From contig CAWBOI010000003.1 of NCBI GenBank assembly GCA_963790435.1, forward strand, positions 372,001 to 436,000: 64,000 nucleotides of DNA, read 5' to 3'. Positions 16,371 through 23,127 of the stretch are shown one piece after another; the stretch's first letter is position 1, and each line of letters begins with the position of its first letter. The stretch is from Ilyomonas sp963790435. GTDB lineage: Bacteria > Bacteroidota > Bacteroidia > Chitinophagales > Chitinophagaceae. Position numbers and translations under genes: made by a program. The notes beneath the pieces were generated by a model. The model saw nothing but the letters and a program-made list of their open reading frames with translations. It searched no databases and had not been told where the DNA came from.

Positions 16371-17114
16371 ATGACGACCGAACAGTACGACATAAAAACT
16401 AATATCAAAATCGGACAACAGATTTTTGAGAACTTACCTAACGACATTAGACCAGGTTGGGCAGGACTTATTCTATCACGTTTTGACAATTACATTAAAG
16501 ACATCCCGACATCAATAAAAGAACTATATCCTATAATTGACAATAAAGACCGTTGGAAAGAAGCACACGGACAATTTAGTAAAATCAGACAGTTTCTTCT
16601 GGACAATAAAAACTATCAGCCAGAGGCATATTTACTTTTGGCAGAACTTGTAGCGAAAGTAACTTATAATGCATCAGGAGAAACAGCGCCTTTTGACAGC
16701 GACAGTGGACATCATATTCCAAGTCTAGTTCTTAAAGAAACAGAACATTTTGACGACAGCAGACTTGAAGACGAGGTAAAATCGGTTATTCTTTTGTTTG
16801 CTCGGAATAAAAAATTCAAAGACAATATAACAGCAGCAAAAGACTTCTTATTGTACAAGAAGATTGATGATATTCTTTGCTTTGACTGGGACCCAATTGG
16901 AATTAATGATATTGCACCACGAGACGAATACCAAAGCTATGTTCCCGAAATCTTTGAACTTGTAAAAGCAAAAGCAGATAGACAAGAAATTGCCAGTCGG
17001 CTTTTCAAACTTGAAACCGACAATATTGGAATGACCGGGACAATTGAAAATTGTTTGAGAATTGCAGACAAAATATTAGATGCTTCCAGTGACAGAGAGA
17101 AAAGCGGCATATAA
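16371..17114 (+). CDS. Hypothetical protein (first cassette gene)
   Basis: I take the ATG at 16371 (MTTEQYDIK, 247 residues); the ATG at 16362 and a TTG at 16329 are possible but the latter lies inside the hairpin element. The protein is soluble, helical and acidic. Its C-terminal part, with DWDPIGINDIAPRDEYQSYV then ADRQEIASRLFKLETDNIGM, looks like a small-domain family often found in variable regions, but I cannot name it safely. The stop codon TAA (17112-17114) lies inside the R-box of the following attC-like site, the usual arrangement for integron cassettes. No partner gene overlaps it. Confidence 0.6.
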   Translation: MTTEQYDIKTNIKIGQQIFENLPNDIRPGWAGLILSRFDNYIKDIPTSIKELYPIIDNKDRWKEAHGQFSKIRQFLLDNKNYQPEAYLLLAELVAKVTYNASGETAPFDSDSGHHIPSLVLKETEHFDDSRLEDEVKSVILLFARNKKFKDNITAAKDFLLYKKIDDILCFDWDPIGINDIAPRDEYQSYVPEIFELVKAKADRQEIASRLFKLETDNIGMTGTIENCLRIADKILDASSDREKSGI

Positions 17115-17240
17115 CATGGGTATTTATGCAAGTGTGGCTGGACGTTATGAATTAGGCGGACGAATATCACGGCATCTTATATTTTCAATCAACAGGAGTG
17201 CTGCCAATGCCACTCCTGCATAAATACCTGTTCGTTGTAC
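17109..17240 (+). repeat. attC-like recombination site A
   Basis: The element fits the imperfect-hairpin plan of attC. The left R box ATATAAC (17109-17115) and right R box GTTGTAC (17234-17240) pair at five positions plus one wobble. Inside them GGTATTTATGCA (17119-17130) and TGCATAAATACC (17217-17228) are perfect complements. A symmetric 3x3 internal loop (AGT/TCC) follows, then GTGGC (17134-17138) pairs with GCCAC (17209-17213). Between the stems are TGGACGTT and a variable loop. The sequences GTGGCTGGACGTT and CCTGCATAAATACC...CGTTGTACGTCA recur in site C. Confidence 0.65.
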
Positions 17241-17310
17241 GTCACCTACCAGCGGACATTTCGCTAATGGTCGGACAAAACTAAACTTCAAAAGCTACCG
17301 CACATTTTGA

Positions 17311-17362
17311 CACATTTGCAAGCACACAAATCTTGACACAAAAGCCAACTTGCAAAAGAGCC
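17311..17362 (+). repeat. Short dispersed repeat CACATTTGCAAG, copy 1
   Basis: A block of about 50 bases starting CACATTTGCAAGCACACA and ending CTTGCAAAAGAGCC. Similar blocks are at 19366-19420 and 20538-20590, always near attC-like sites in this accessory region. This copy lies between site A and the next gene. The function is unknown. Confidence 0.55.
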
Positions 17363-17370
17363 AAAATCCC

Positions 17371-17646
17371 ATGAAGATTTATTCATGCTCAATGTGGAGT
17401 TTCAACAGTTCTATCGACACAATGGCTGACTTTTTAATTCTTTATCGTGACTTTGAAGCAGAAGTACTACAAGGCAAAGACCCAGACGACAATTTCCAAT
17501 GTTTCAATTTTTCAGACAAACAGTTTGAACGGCTCAAAATCAAAATGTATGCAATCGACAGCAAAGCTTTGACAGAAAGAGGTTTTTGGAAAGAGGAACT
17601 TGAAATAATGCTTTCTATCCGAAAAGAAAAATTTGCAAGCCTCTAA
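17371..17646 (+). CDS. Small hypothetical protein
   Basis: The reading frame from ATG at 17371 encodes 91 residues (MKIYSCSMWSFNSSIDTMAD onward), acidic and with no signal peptide or membrane segment. I recognise no family. It is the first open frame after attC-like site A and the CACATTTGCAAG repeat. Whether it belongs to the same cassette as the broken nuclease gene and vsr downstream is open. Composition resembles its accessory neighbours more than the core genes, but this was judged by eye. Confidence 0.45.
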   Translation: MKIYSCSMWSFNSSIDTMADFLILYRDFEAEVLQGKDPDDNFQCFNFSDKQFERLKIKMYAIDSKALTERGFWKEELEIMLSIRKEKFASL

Positions 17647-17724
17647 ATGGACACTACTGCAGGTAACAGGGGCTTGCCAATATACAGATGAAAATTGGAT
17701 AGGCAGACCAGTTGGGATTTCTAA

Positions 17725-17922
17725 AGACTGTTAGGATTTTATGGGTGGACATTTATTTCGAAGCGACATGGTGGGCAATTTGTACCAAACAATAACCCAT
17801 GGAAAGGTTTTGACTTTGACCCACAATTGGTATTTTCAAAACGGCAAATTAAATTTAATGTATCTCCAGATAAATTTAAGATTGACAAAGTAAGAATAGA
17901 ATTACAAAAGGATTGGACTTGA
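17725..17922 (+). pseudogene. Upstream fragment of a broken gene, no start codon
   Basis: From a TAA at 17722 to a TGA at 17920 the frame reads a plausible protein (GFYGWTFISKRHGGQFVPNN, then DFDPQLVFSKRQIKFNVSPD) but has no start codon. An adjoining frame ends YTDENWIGRPVGISKDC at 17731, suggesting a frameshift near 17732. The frame continues after the TGA in phase with the next two open frames. I read it as the middle of a larger gene now interrupted. No domain is recognisable in this piece. Confidence 0.45.
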
Positions 17923-18000
17923 AGGAAGATAAACAGCAACATCCTGAAGTTTTTTATTGATATATGGGATAAGGAAGTTATTTACACAAATAGGCGCTCA

Positions 18001-18384
18001 TTGAATAGGGAATACGAAGAAACCATTACACTTAAGAGTTATTTAGAATCAGTTTATAGGGCTATTTTCAACGACGTAAAAGAAGTAAAGCAAAGAAATA
18101 AGATAAAAGAAGCTGAAGAAGATAGAGGAATAAACATTGACAGTTGGATAGATGAGCTTCCTTTGCATGAAAGAAAATTAGCTGATAAGCTTGTCAAAAG
18201 TATAATCAATCATGGCGGAATTGAAACTGTAAAAGCTGGGGAATTAATTTACTTAGTAAAAGATTACTATTATTACGAAGACTTTAAAGATTTAGCTTCC
18301 GAAATAAGTGAAGGAGATGTCGGAACTGATAAACTGCTTACAATTTTCAAAGAATGGCAATTAATTGAAGCGAGAGAGTTTTAG
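18001..18384 (+). pseudogene. Fragment of ATPase/nuclease-type protein (ends at in-frame TAG)
   Basis: The only usable start is TTG at 18001, yet the same frame is open and protein-like back to the TGA at 17920. The 127 residues are helical and charged and end EWQLIEAREF at the TAG 18382-18384. The frame resumes directly after the stop with KLSIVRVKTIKSFEKHI. In large proteins of the ATP-binding plus C-terminal PD-(D/E)XK type, a W-x-LIEA-x-E-x segment normally runs straight into such a KTIKSFEKxIxENAKEVP segment. The TAG therefore looks like a nonsense mutation in one original gene. Independent translation from TTG is possible but less likely. Confidence 0.5.
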
Positions 18385-18387
18385 AAG

Positions 18388-18921
18388 TTGTCAATAGTAA
18401 GGGTAAAGACAATTAAAAGTTTCGAAAAACATATAAAGGAAAACGCAAAAGAAGTTCCTATTATGCATGATTTCCTTGTCAAATTTTCATGGCTTTTAGA
18501 CCTTCGCTTATTGAATTTTAAGGATGAGGTTACTTATTCAAAGGCATTGAAGGAACATTTCAAAGATGATACGTTGCCAGACGACTCAGATAGACGTATT
18601 GATTTTTTGTGCCATCATTATGGTGATAGTTTTTTTATAATCGAATTAAAAAGACCCAAAAAAGTTATCAGTAGCAAAGAACTTGACCAAGCTTTAGATT
18701 ATGTTTATTTTATAGGAGAACGATTAAGTAATGAATATGGAAGTAATATCTATTGCAATATTATTGTAAAAAATTTAGCGCATTCAAGTGTGGTTATGTT
18801 AAAAGCCGAGTCTTATCAAAAAAGTGGTACTGTTTATTTTAAGCCATACGAAGCTTTACTTTATGCAGCCTTGAGATACCATCAAGAATTCATCGAACGA
18901 TATGAATCAATGAAAATTTAA
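18388..18921 (+). pseudogene. PD-(D/E)XK nuclease-like C-terminal domain (after in-frame TAG)
   Basis: The 177 codons begin with a TTG one codon after the TAG. The product carries ENAKEVPIMHDFLVKFSWLL, then DRRIDFLCHHYGDSFFIIEL followed by KRPKK. This has the D...E-x-K spacing of a PD-(D/E)XK nuclease, of the sort found at the C-terminus of some GHKL-ATPase or Shedu-like defence proteins. It may still fold alone. The frame is continuous with the fragments before it (phase 1 throughout) and with vsr after it, separated only by TAA 18919-18921. Vsr next door points to a DNA-repair or defence island. The parent family is inferred from remembered motif patterns. Confidence 0.5.
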
Positions 18922-18927
18922 GCAAGA

Positions 18928-19347
18928 TTGGCAGACATATATAGTAAAGATAAACGTAGCCAAATTATGGCTTCCATTTACGGCAAAGAAACCACGCCGG
19001 AAATCTTAGTAAGGAGCAGATTATTTAAAAATGGGTTTCGCTTCCGTAAAAATGTAAAGACATTACCTGGCAAGCCGGACATTGTTTTACCAAAATATCA
19101 AACTATCGTTTTAATACATGGGTGTTTCTGGCATGGGCACACCTGTAAAAGGGCAACTCTGCCGACATCAAATATTGAGTTTTGGAATTCTAAAATTCAA
19201 GCCAATATGAACCGTGACGAGCGAGTAAAAACACAATTGAAAAAATCAGGTTGGCGGGTAATAACTATTTGGGATTGTGAACTAAAAAATAGAAATATGA
19301 TTGATAAGACAATGAATAGACTCATAAACAAATTGTTGATAAAATAG
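18928..19347 (+). CDS. vsr: Very-short-patch mismatch endonuclease Vsr
   Basis: The 139-residue product has the full Vsr signature: DIYSKDKRSQIMASIYGKET at the start, KPDIVLPKYQTIVLIHGCFW with the catalytic aspartate, then HGHTC with zinc and active-site residues, and W...W...GWRVITIWDCEL near the end. Length is normal for the family. Vsr nicks 5' of the T in T:G mismatches that arise when 5-methylcytosine deaminates. The start is TTG (18928), read as MADIYSKDKR, which aligns with normal Vsr N-termini; there is no ATG. No cytosine-C5 methyltransferase is in the window, so this Vsr is an orphan here. It lies in the cassette-like region after a broken nuclease gene. Confidence 0.88.
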   Translation: MADIYSKDKRSQIMASIYGKETTPEILVRSRLFKNGFRFRKNVKTLPGKPDIVLPKYQTIVLIHGCFWHGHTCKRATLPTSNIEFWNSKIQANMNRDERVKTQLKKSGWRVITIWDCELKNRNMIDKTMNRLINKLLIK

Positions 19348-19365
19348 CCACCGCACCAAGTCAGG

Positions 19366-19420
19366 CACATTTGCAAGGCACACATAGCTGACACACTAAA
19401 GCTAACCTTACAAAAGAGCC
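19366..19420 (+). repeat. Short dispersed repeat CACATTTGCAAG, copy 2
   Basis: CACATTTGCAAGGCACACA through CTTACAAAAGAGCC, closely matching the block at 17311-17362. Here it lies 18 bases after the vsr stop and before attC-like site B. Confidence 0.55.
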
Positions 19421-19502
19421 TGCCTTGCTCCCCCGCTTCCGTAACACACCCGACTTCGATGGACACATTGGTTATAGTGACACACCCGAATGAAGGGCGA
19501 AC

Positions 19503-19700
19503 GTACAACAAGAGTATTGCCAATAGTGGGGCTGGAACGTTGGAGCAATCGGCATCATATCACTTGTTAGCTTTGGTTCAGGCGGAAGGAACTGTTTTAA
19601 ACATGAGAATAAATTATTAATCTTTGAATAAATAATGAACTTCGGTTGATCGGCGGACGTTTTTCAAATCCCCACCATCGCCAACCCTTATTCGTTGTAG
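19503..19700 (+). repeat. attC-like recombination site B (long form)
   Basis: The left R box GTACAAC (19503-19509) and right R box GTTGTAG (19694-19700) are complementary at six of seven positions. Inside, TTGCCAATAGTGGGG (about 19517-19531) pairs with CCCCACCATCGCCAA (about 19670-19684) at 12 of 15 positions. The core words GGCTGGAACGTTGGAGC and GGACGTTTTTCAA match those of site C. At nearly 200 bases it is longer than a typical attC, so it may carry an insertion. Confidence 0.5.
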
Positions 19701-19783
19701 GTAACCCTTTTTGGACACACCCTAAGTATTCGAAATCGGAAGAAAAATGGTTGACGCACAACCGATGCAGATTAAAAAACAAA

Positions 19784-19828
19784 AACCCGGTTTCATCATC
19801 CCATGCGGGAGAGAGGATTTACCGGGTA
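19784..19828. other. Hairpin upstream of Abi gene
   Basis: ACCCGGT near 19784-19790 pairs with ACCGGGT near 19821-19828, and an inner TCCC/GGGA pair flanks ATGC. It lies 60 bases before the Abi gene. It could be a leader structure or part of the cassette element; no T-run follows, so it is not a classical terminator. Confidence 0.35.
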
Positions 19829-19885
19829 TCGCATCACAAATATAAGCCTTTATGCTAAATTCGCGAAGTACAATTAAAGGCTATC

Positions 19886-20524
19886 ATGAATTTAACAGAC
19901 TTAGAAAAGCTGCTTTCAGAGAAAAGACTGGGCACTTATTACACTTTGTTTCCGGCTAACAAAGAAAAAGCAATCAAATATTACAGACTTAACACTCAAA
20001 TTTCAGAATCATTTTATCCATTGATTTCTAATTTAGAAATAGTTCTTAGAAACTCTATACATAATTCATTTACAATACATTTCAAATCGTCTGACTGGTT
20101 TTCACAGTTTAAGCAGCCCGAATTATTCGACCAGGTGAATGTTGCCAAAAGAAAAATACTTACAGGACAAAACCCAATGACACCCGATAAAGTAGTTGCG
20201 GAATTGACATTCGGTTTTTGGACTGCTCTTTTCAACAAGCAGTATGCAAAAGATTTTTGGAAGCCCTTAATGTATGCCTTCCCACTGCTGGACACACCCA
20301 ATAAAAGAAGGGATAAAATTTCTTACAAGCTTAATCATATTCGAAAATTCAGAAACCGCATCTTTCATTACGAACCTATTTGTAATGACCTGACAGCATT
20401 AGCGACAAATCACAATAACATTTTAGAAATTCTCAATTGGGTAAATGCTGACATTGTAAGTTGGACAAAAGAAATTGACCGCTTCGACAACTTATATAAG
20501 CAAGCAGTCGCTTTCCGTATATAA
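19886..20524 (+). CDS. Abi-like protein with HEPN RNase motif
   Basis: The 212-residue protein matches the Abi (Abi_2/AbiD-F type) family. Signs are the start LEKLLSEKRLGTYYTLFPAN, LNTQISESFYPLISNLEIVL followed by RNSIHNSF, a middle ELTFGFWTALF, and KFRNRIFHYEPI, where R-N-x3-H is the HEPN ribonuclease signature. Members act in abortive infection or as RNase toxins against phage. The ATG at 19886 is natural. No antitoxin overlaps it. It sits alone between attC-like sites B and C, as a one-gene cassette would. Biochemical activity is inferred from the motif. Confidence 0.82.
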   Translation: MNLTDLEKLLSEKRLGTYYTLFPANKEKAIKYYRLNTQISESFYPLISNLEIVLRNSIHNSFTIHFKSSDWFSQFKQPELFDQVNVAKRKILTGQNPMTPDKVVAELTFGFWTALFNKQYAKDFWKPLMYAFPLLDTPNKRRDKISYKLNHIRKFRNRIFHYEPICNDLTALATNHNNILEILNWVNADIVSWTKEIDRFDNLYKQAVAFRI

Positions 20525-20537
20525 AAACCTAGTGAGG

Positions 20538-20590
20538 CACATTTGCAAGACACACGACAAAAAACAAAAGCGCACCTTTTGTGAAACGAG
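20538..20590 (+). repeat. Short dispersed repeat CACATTTGCAAG, copy 3
   Basis: CACATTTGCAAGACACACGA begins 13 bases after the Abi stop and resembles the blocks at 17311 and 19366 over about 50 bases with several differences. It precedes attC-like site C. Confidence 0.45.
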
Positions 20591-20658
20591 CAGCCCAGTT
20601 TGGATACACCCTAATCATTTTCAAACAGTTTTGAGGTGACAATCGTTAGAAGGGCCAC

Positions 20659-20791
20659 CTACAACAGTGTGTTTATAAAATTGTGGCTGGACGTTGGAGC
20701 ATTCAACGATAAATCACTATTTTGCTTTTGTGGTTAATTGAACCTGACGTTTTTCAATTGCCACACCTGCATAAATACCTAAACGTTGTAC
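20659..20791 (+). repeat. attC-like recombination site C
   Basis: The left R box CTACAAC (20659-20665) and right R box GTTGTAC (20785-20791) pair at six of seven positions. TGTGGC (about 20682-20687) faces GCCACA (about 20760-20765), and TTTAT faces ATAAA further out. TGGCTGGACGTTGGAGC and GACGTTTTTCAA match site B. CACCTGCATAAATACC and CGTTGTACGTCA match site A. The stem is less perfect than in sites A and D. Confidence 0.55.
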
Positions 20792-20855
20792 GTCATACTG
20801 GGGACAGATTTAAACAGACGAAAAATTGTAACTTCGTAATGTCAAATATTTTGGT

Positions 20856-21086
20856 ATGCGAACAATTAGCGTTGACATTTCAGACCTTGAATATCAGAAA
20901 TTTGGATTGAAAGCTGACTGGCTTTCCTTTTCTGACTTTGTGGACATGGTGAGTCGTGAACTTAGCCGGCAAAACTTAGCCAAGACGGTGGAACTTGCCG
21001 AACGTTACGGGCTTTCAAGCATAACTATGGACCAAATTTCCGAAGAAGTAAAAGCCGTAAGAAACAAAAATGCGGCTCATTCTTGA
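20856..21086 (+). CDS. Antitoxin of PIN-domain toxin-antitoxin pair
   Basis: The 76-residue protein (MRTISVDISDLEYQKFGLKA onward) is small, acidic and helical and overlaps the toxin start by 17 bases, the usual order and coupling of VapBC-like pairs. Its N-terminus has a beta strand plus helix as in ribbon-helix-helix or related antitoxins. It would neutralise the downstream PIN RNase and may repress its own promoter. The precise antitoxin family is not certain. It starts 65 bases after the R box of attC-like site C. Confidence 0.75.
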   Translation: MRTISVDISDLEYQKFGLKADWLSFSDFVDMVSRELSRQNLAKTVELAERYGLSSITMDQISEEVKAVRNKNAAHS

Positions 21087-21438
21087 TACCAACGTACTTG
21101 TTTCAGCAAACATTCAAAGAAGTTATCCTTACTTCATTGTTGACCGTGTCTTTGCTGACCCCAATCTTGAACTTTGTATTTCAGACGAGCTTTTTGCTGA
21201 ATATGTAGAGGTGTTAAACCGTGAGAAATTTGCAAAATTTCCGGACTTCCACGCAAGAGCACAAATCCATTTGAGCGACATTGAAACCTGCGGAATGAGG
21301 TTTACTCCAACCACAACGATTAACCTTATAAGTGACGAGCCTGACAACCGGCTTTTAGAACTTGCCGAAACTTCTAATGCGTATTTCCTTGTGACAGGAA
21401 ATACGAGAGATTTTACTATGACCCAATATACAATATAA
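21070..21438 (+). CDS. PIN-domain toxin (COG1569-like), C-terminus scrambled
   Basis: The 122-residue protein has the PIN fold acids: Asp6 in LILDTNVLVS, a glutamate in CISDELFAEYVEVL, an aspartate in SDEPDNRLLELA, and FLVTGNTRDF. It should be a metal-dependent RNase held in check by the antitoxin. The end is abnormal. After TRDFTMTQYTI there is a stop, but the bases beyond still encode, in two other frames, the usual family ending (YKGTKIVS, then KEFFEILNQ, stop near 21488). Two small indels near 21432 and 21462 explain this, the first perhaps a repeat of ATACAAT. All catalytic residues remain, so activity may survive. Confidence 0.8.
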   Translation: MRLILDTNVLVSANIQRSYPYFIVDRVFADPNLELCISDELFAEYVEVLNREKFAKFPDFHARAQIHLSDIETCGMRFTPTTTINLISDEPDNRLLELAETSNAYFLVTGNTRDFTMTQYTI

Positions 21439-21496
21439 AGGAACAAAGATTGTATCTCGAAAGAATTCTTTGAGATTTTAAACCAATAGCACGAAC

Positions 21497-21593
21497 GCCT
21501 AACATTGATGGCTTTACGCAAGTGCGGTAGCACGTTGCTGCCATCGGCGACACTTCAATTCGCCGCACCTGCATAAAGCCATCAACGTTGTTC
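21497..21593 (+). repeat. attC-like recombination site D
   Basis: This is the clearest site. The left R box GCCTAAC (21497-21503) fits the attC consensus RYYYAAC exactly; the right box is GTTGTTC (21587-21593). TGATGGCTTTACGCA (21506-21520) pairs with TGCATAAAGCCATCA (21570-21584) with one mismatch. After a 1x1 A/C mismatch GTGCGG (21522-21527) pairs with CCGCAC (21563-21568). Total length is 97 bases with a loop of about 35. It closes the same-strand cassette series; the next gene is on the opposite strand. Confidence 0.7.
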
Positions 21594-21608
21594 TCTATAA
21601 TCATTCTC

Positions 21609-22877
21609 TCACTTAAACTTCAAATTCACACCAATGTTATTCGCCTGCAAGCCCGTGGTTTGCACATACCGTCCGTAACGAATTTCCAATGTATTAAACG
21701 CAGGAATATTGAACACGCCATTCTTGGGTGTTATTTTAATGTTTACACCAAAATATCGTGAATGAAAAGCTGAGTAATCGTAATTGCTGGTGTAGTAGTT
21801 ATCTTCTGCTGAGTGTTCGCCATAAGGCGCAAAATAGGGTGAAGCCGTTTGTGTATAGTAGCGATAGAACGGACTGATAGAAAAGAAAGAAGACACTTTA
21901 TAAGGCACTTCTAAACTTGCGGTATGTGAGGTAATACCCCAGCTATCGGTGTAGTAACGATAGTAAGTGCGAAGAATGATTTTATCACCCAAAAAATAAT
22001 TGAGGCGTATGCCAAGCGGAAGCTTATATCTTGTGTTGGGCAAATGTTCAATGCGCGCAGAATCTTCGTTTTTAAAATAAACACGGTAAAACGGAAGACT
22101 CAAATAACCGTTTTGCGCAACACCATCCGCTATCACTGCAAACTGCAGGTTTTTATTCACTACATGCGATACCGTGAGTGAACCTGCAAAGGTATTTCTG
22201 GGCGATGTTGGAATATTGGCTTTATGGTAGTCGTTACCTCCATAGCCGCCAGATGAAATCACGTTACCGCTGGCTGTGGTGTAAACAGTAGTCGTTCCTG
22301 TTGTAACCGTTGTTTTGGGTATCAGTTCAGAGGGTTCAATTAAAGTTACTTTGTCAAAGAAAGCCTGGCCTTTGAAACTGATTTCGGTGTTTTTGTTTTT
22401 GCTCAATTTTCCAATCACAAAATTGGCACTGGTAGAATGATAATTGTACTCGCTTGACAAAGCCGCACCCACTCCAAATGTATAGCCATTGTGCGTTTCA
22501 ACCTGCCAGTTGAGAGAAGGATAAATGCGTGTGCCGCCAGCTTGTGAAGCACCGCTTAGCGAAACATATTTTTGCGAAGCGGCCGTATGATGGTCAATGC
22601 CCAGTTCTGCGCTCCATGTGTATTTGTTAGCAACGTCATTCCATTTTACAAACTGAAGATCTATGATGTTGGCTACATCATTCAACTTCTGCGTTCCAAT
22701 GCCACCCGTAACCGCAGAATGATCACCATTTTGATTGTAATAACCTGATACCAGATTCACTTCATCCAGCTTTAGCTTTTTGCTTTTATAGCTTGCAGTA
22801 TCGGTAACAGTTGATTGCGAAAAAGCAGATAACAACAGGCAGAACAAGCCTATCACCGACAGGGTCAATTTCTTCAT
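21609..22877 (-). CDS. DUF3570-type outer-membrane barrel protein
   Basis: The 422-residue protein has a signal peptide (LFCLLLSAFSQS) and alternating aromatic beta strands to the end (GVNLKFK), as in outer-membrane barrels. The opening VNLVSGYYNQNGDHSAVTGG and the neighbourhood with DUF4266, ApbE and thioredoxin identify the DUF3570 family. It is the last gene of a four-gene minus-strand operon, 24 bases after the DUF4266 gene. The family has no known function; the operon suggests an envelope redox or flavin process with this protein as the outer-membrane component. Its stop lies 16 bases from attC-like site D. Confidence 0.85.
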   Translation of the reverse strand: MKKLTLSVIGLFCLLLSAFSQSTVTDTASYKSKKLKLDEVNLVSGYYNQNGDHSAVTGGIGTQKLNDVANIIDLQFVKWNDVANKYTWSAELGIDHHTAASQKYVSLSGASQAGGTRIYPSLNWQVETHNGYTFGVGAALSSEYNYHSTSANFVIGKLSKNKNTEISFKGQAFFDKVTLIEPSELIPKTTVTTGTTTVYTTASGNVISSGGYGGNDYHKANIPTSPRNTFAGSLTVSHVVNKNLQFAVIADGVAQNGYLSLPFYRVYFKNEDSARIEHLPNTRYKLPLGIRLNYFLGDKIILRTYYRYYTDSWGITSHTASLEVPYKVSSFFSISPFYRYYTQTASPYFAPYGEHSAEDNYYTSNYDYSAFHSRYFGVNIKITPKNGVFNIPAFNTLEIRYGRYVQTTGLQANNIGVNLKFK

Positions 22878-22901
22878 TTGTAAACGTTATAGTTTTTGAG
22901 T

Positions 22902-23120
22902 TTAATTACAGCCGCAGCCACCGCCTACTTTGCCTCCGTTGGCACCGCTGGCGCCTTCACGATAGCTTTGAAAATTGCTTTCCGGCTTTTCCACTTTTCT
23001 TGCGCCTAAGGTCATTTCAGCATCGTTGATTTTGTTTTTCTGATATTCTTTTACATTGGAACAACTTACCGCAAAAACAAAAAGGGAACACAGAGTACAT
23101 ACAATCTTTATTGTTTTCAT
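22902..23120 (-). CDS. DUF4266 small lipoprotein
   Basis: I start at the ATG at 23120 (MKTIKIVCTLCSLFVFAVSC, 72 residues); an ATG at 23180 would run into the ApbE gene. The lipobox VSC directs lipidation. The mature part has NKINDAEMTLGARKVEKPES and ends in a glycine- and cysteine-rich tail, GGKVGGGCGCN, typical of DUF4266. The two cysteines near the C-terminus may bind a metal or form a thioether or disulfide, but this is not known. It lies between ApbE (7 bases) and DUF3570 (24 bases). Confidence 0.85.
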   Translation of the reverse strand: MKTIKIVCTLCSLFVFAVSCSNVKEYQKNKINDAEMTLGARKVEKPESNFQSYREGASGANGGKVGGGCGCN

Positions 23121-23127
23121 ATAAATT

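Noticed and set aside
19646..19858. 70-codon plus-strand frame after vsr
   Set aside because: It spans the right half of attC-like site B and a hairpin; the protein is basic and low in order and resembles nothing. Treated as non-coding.
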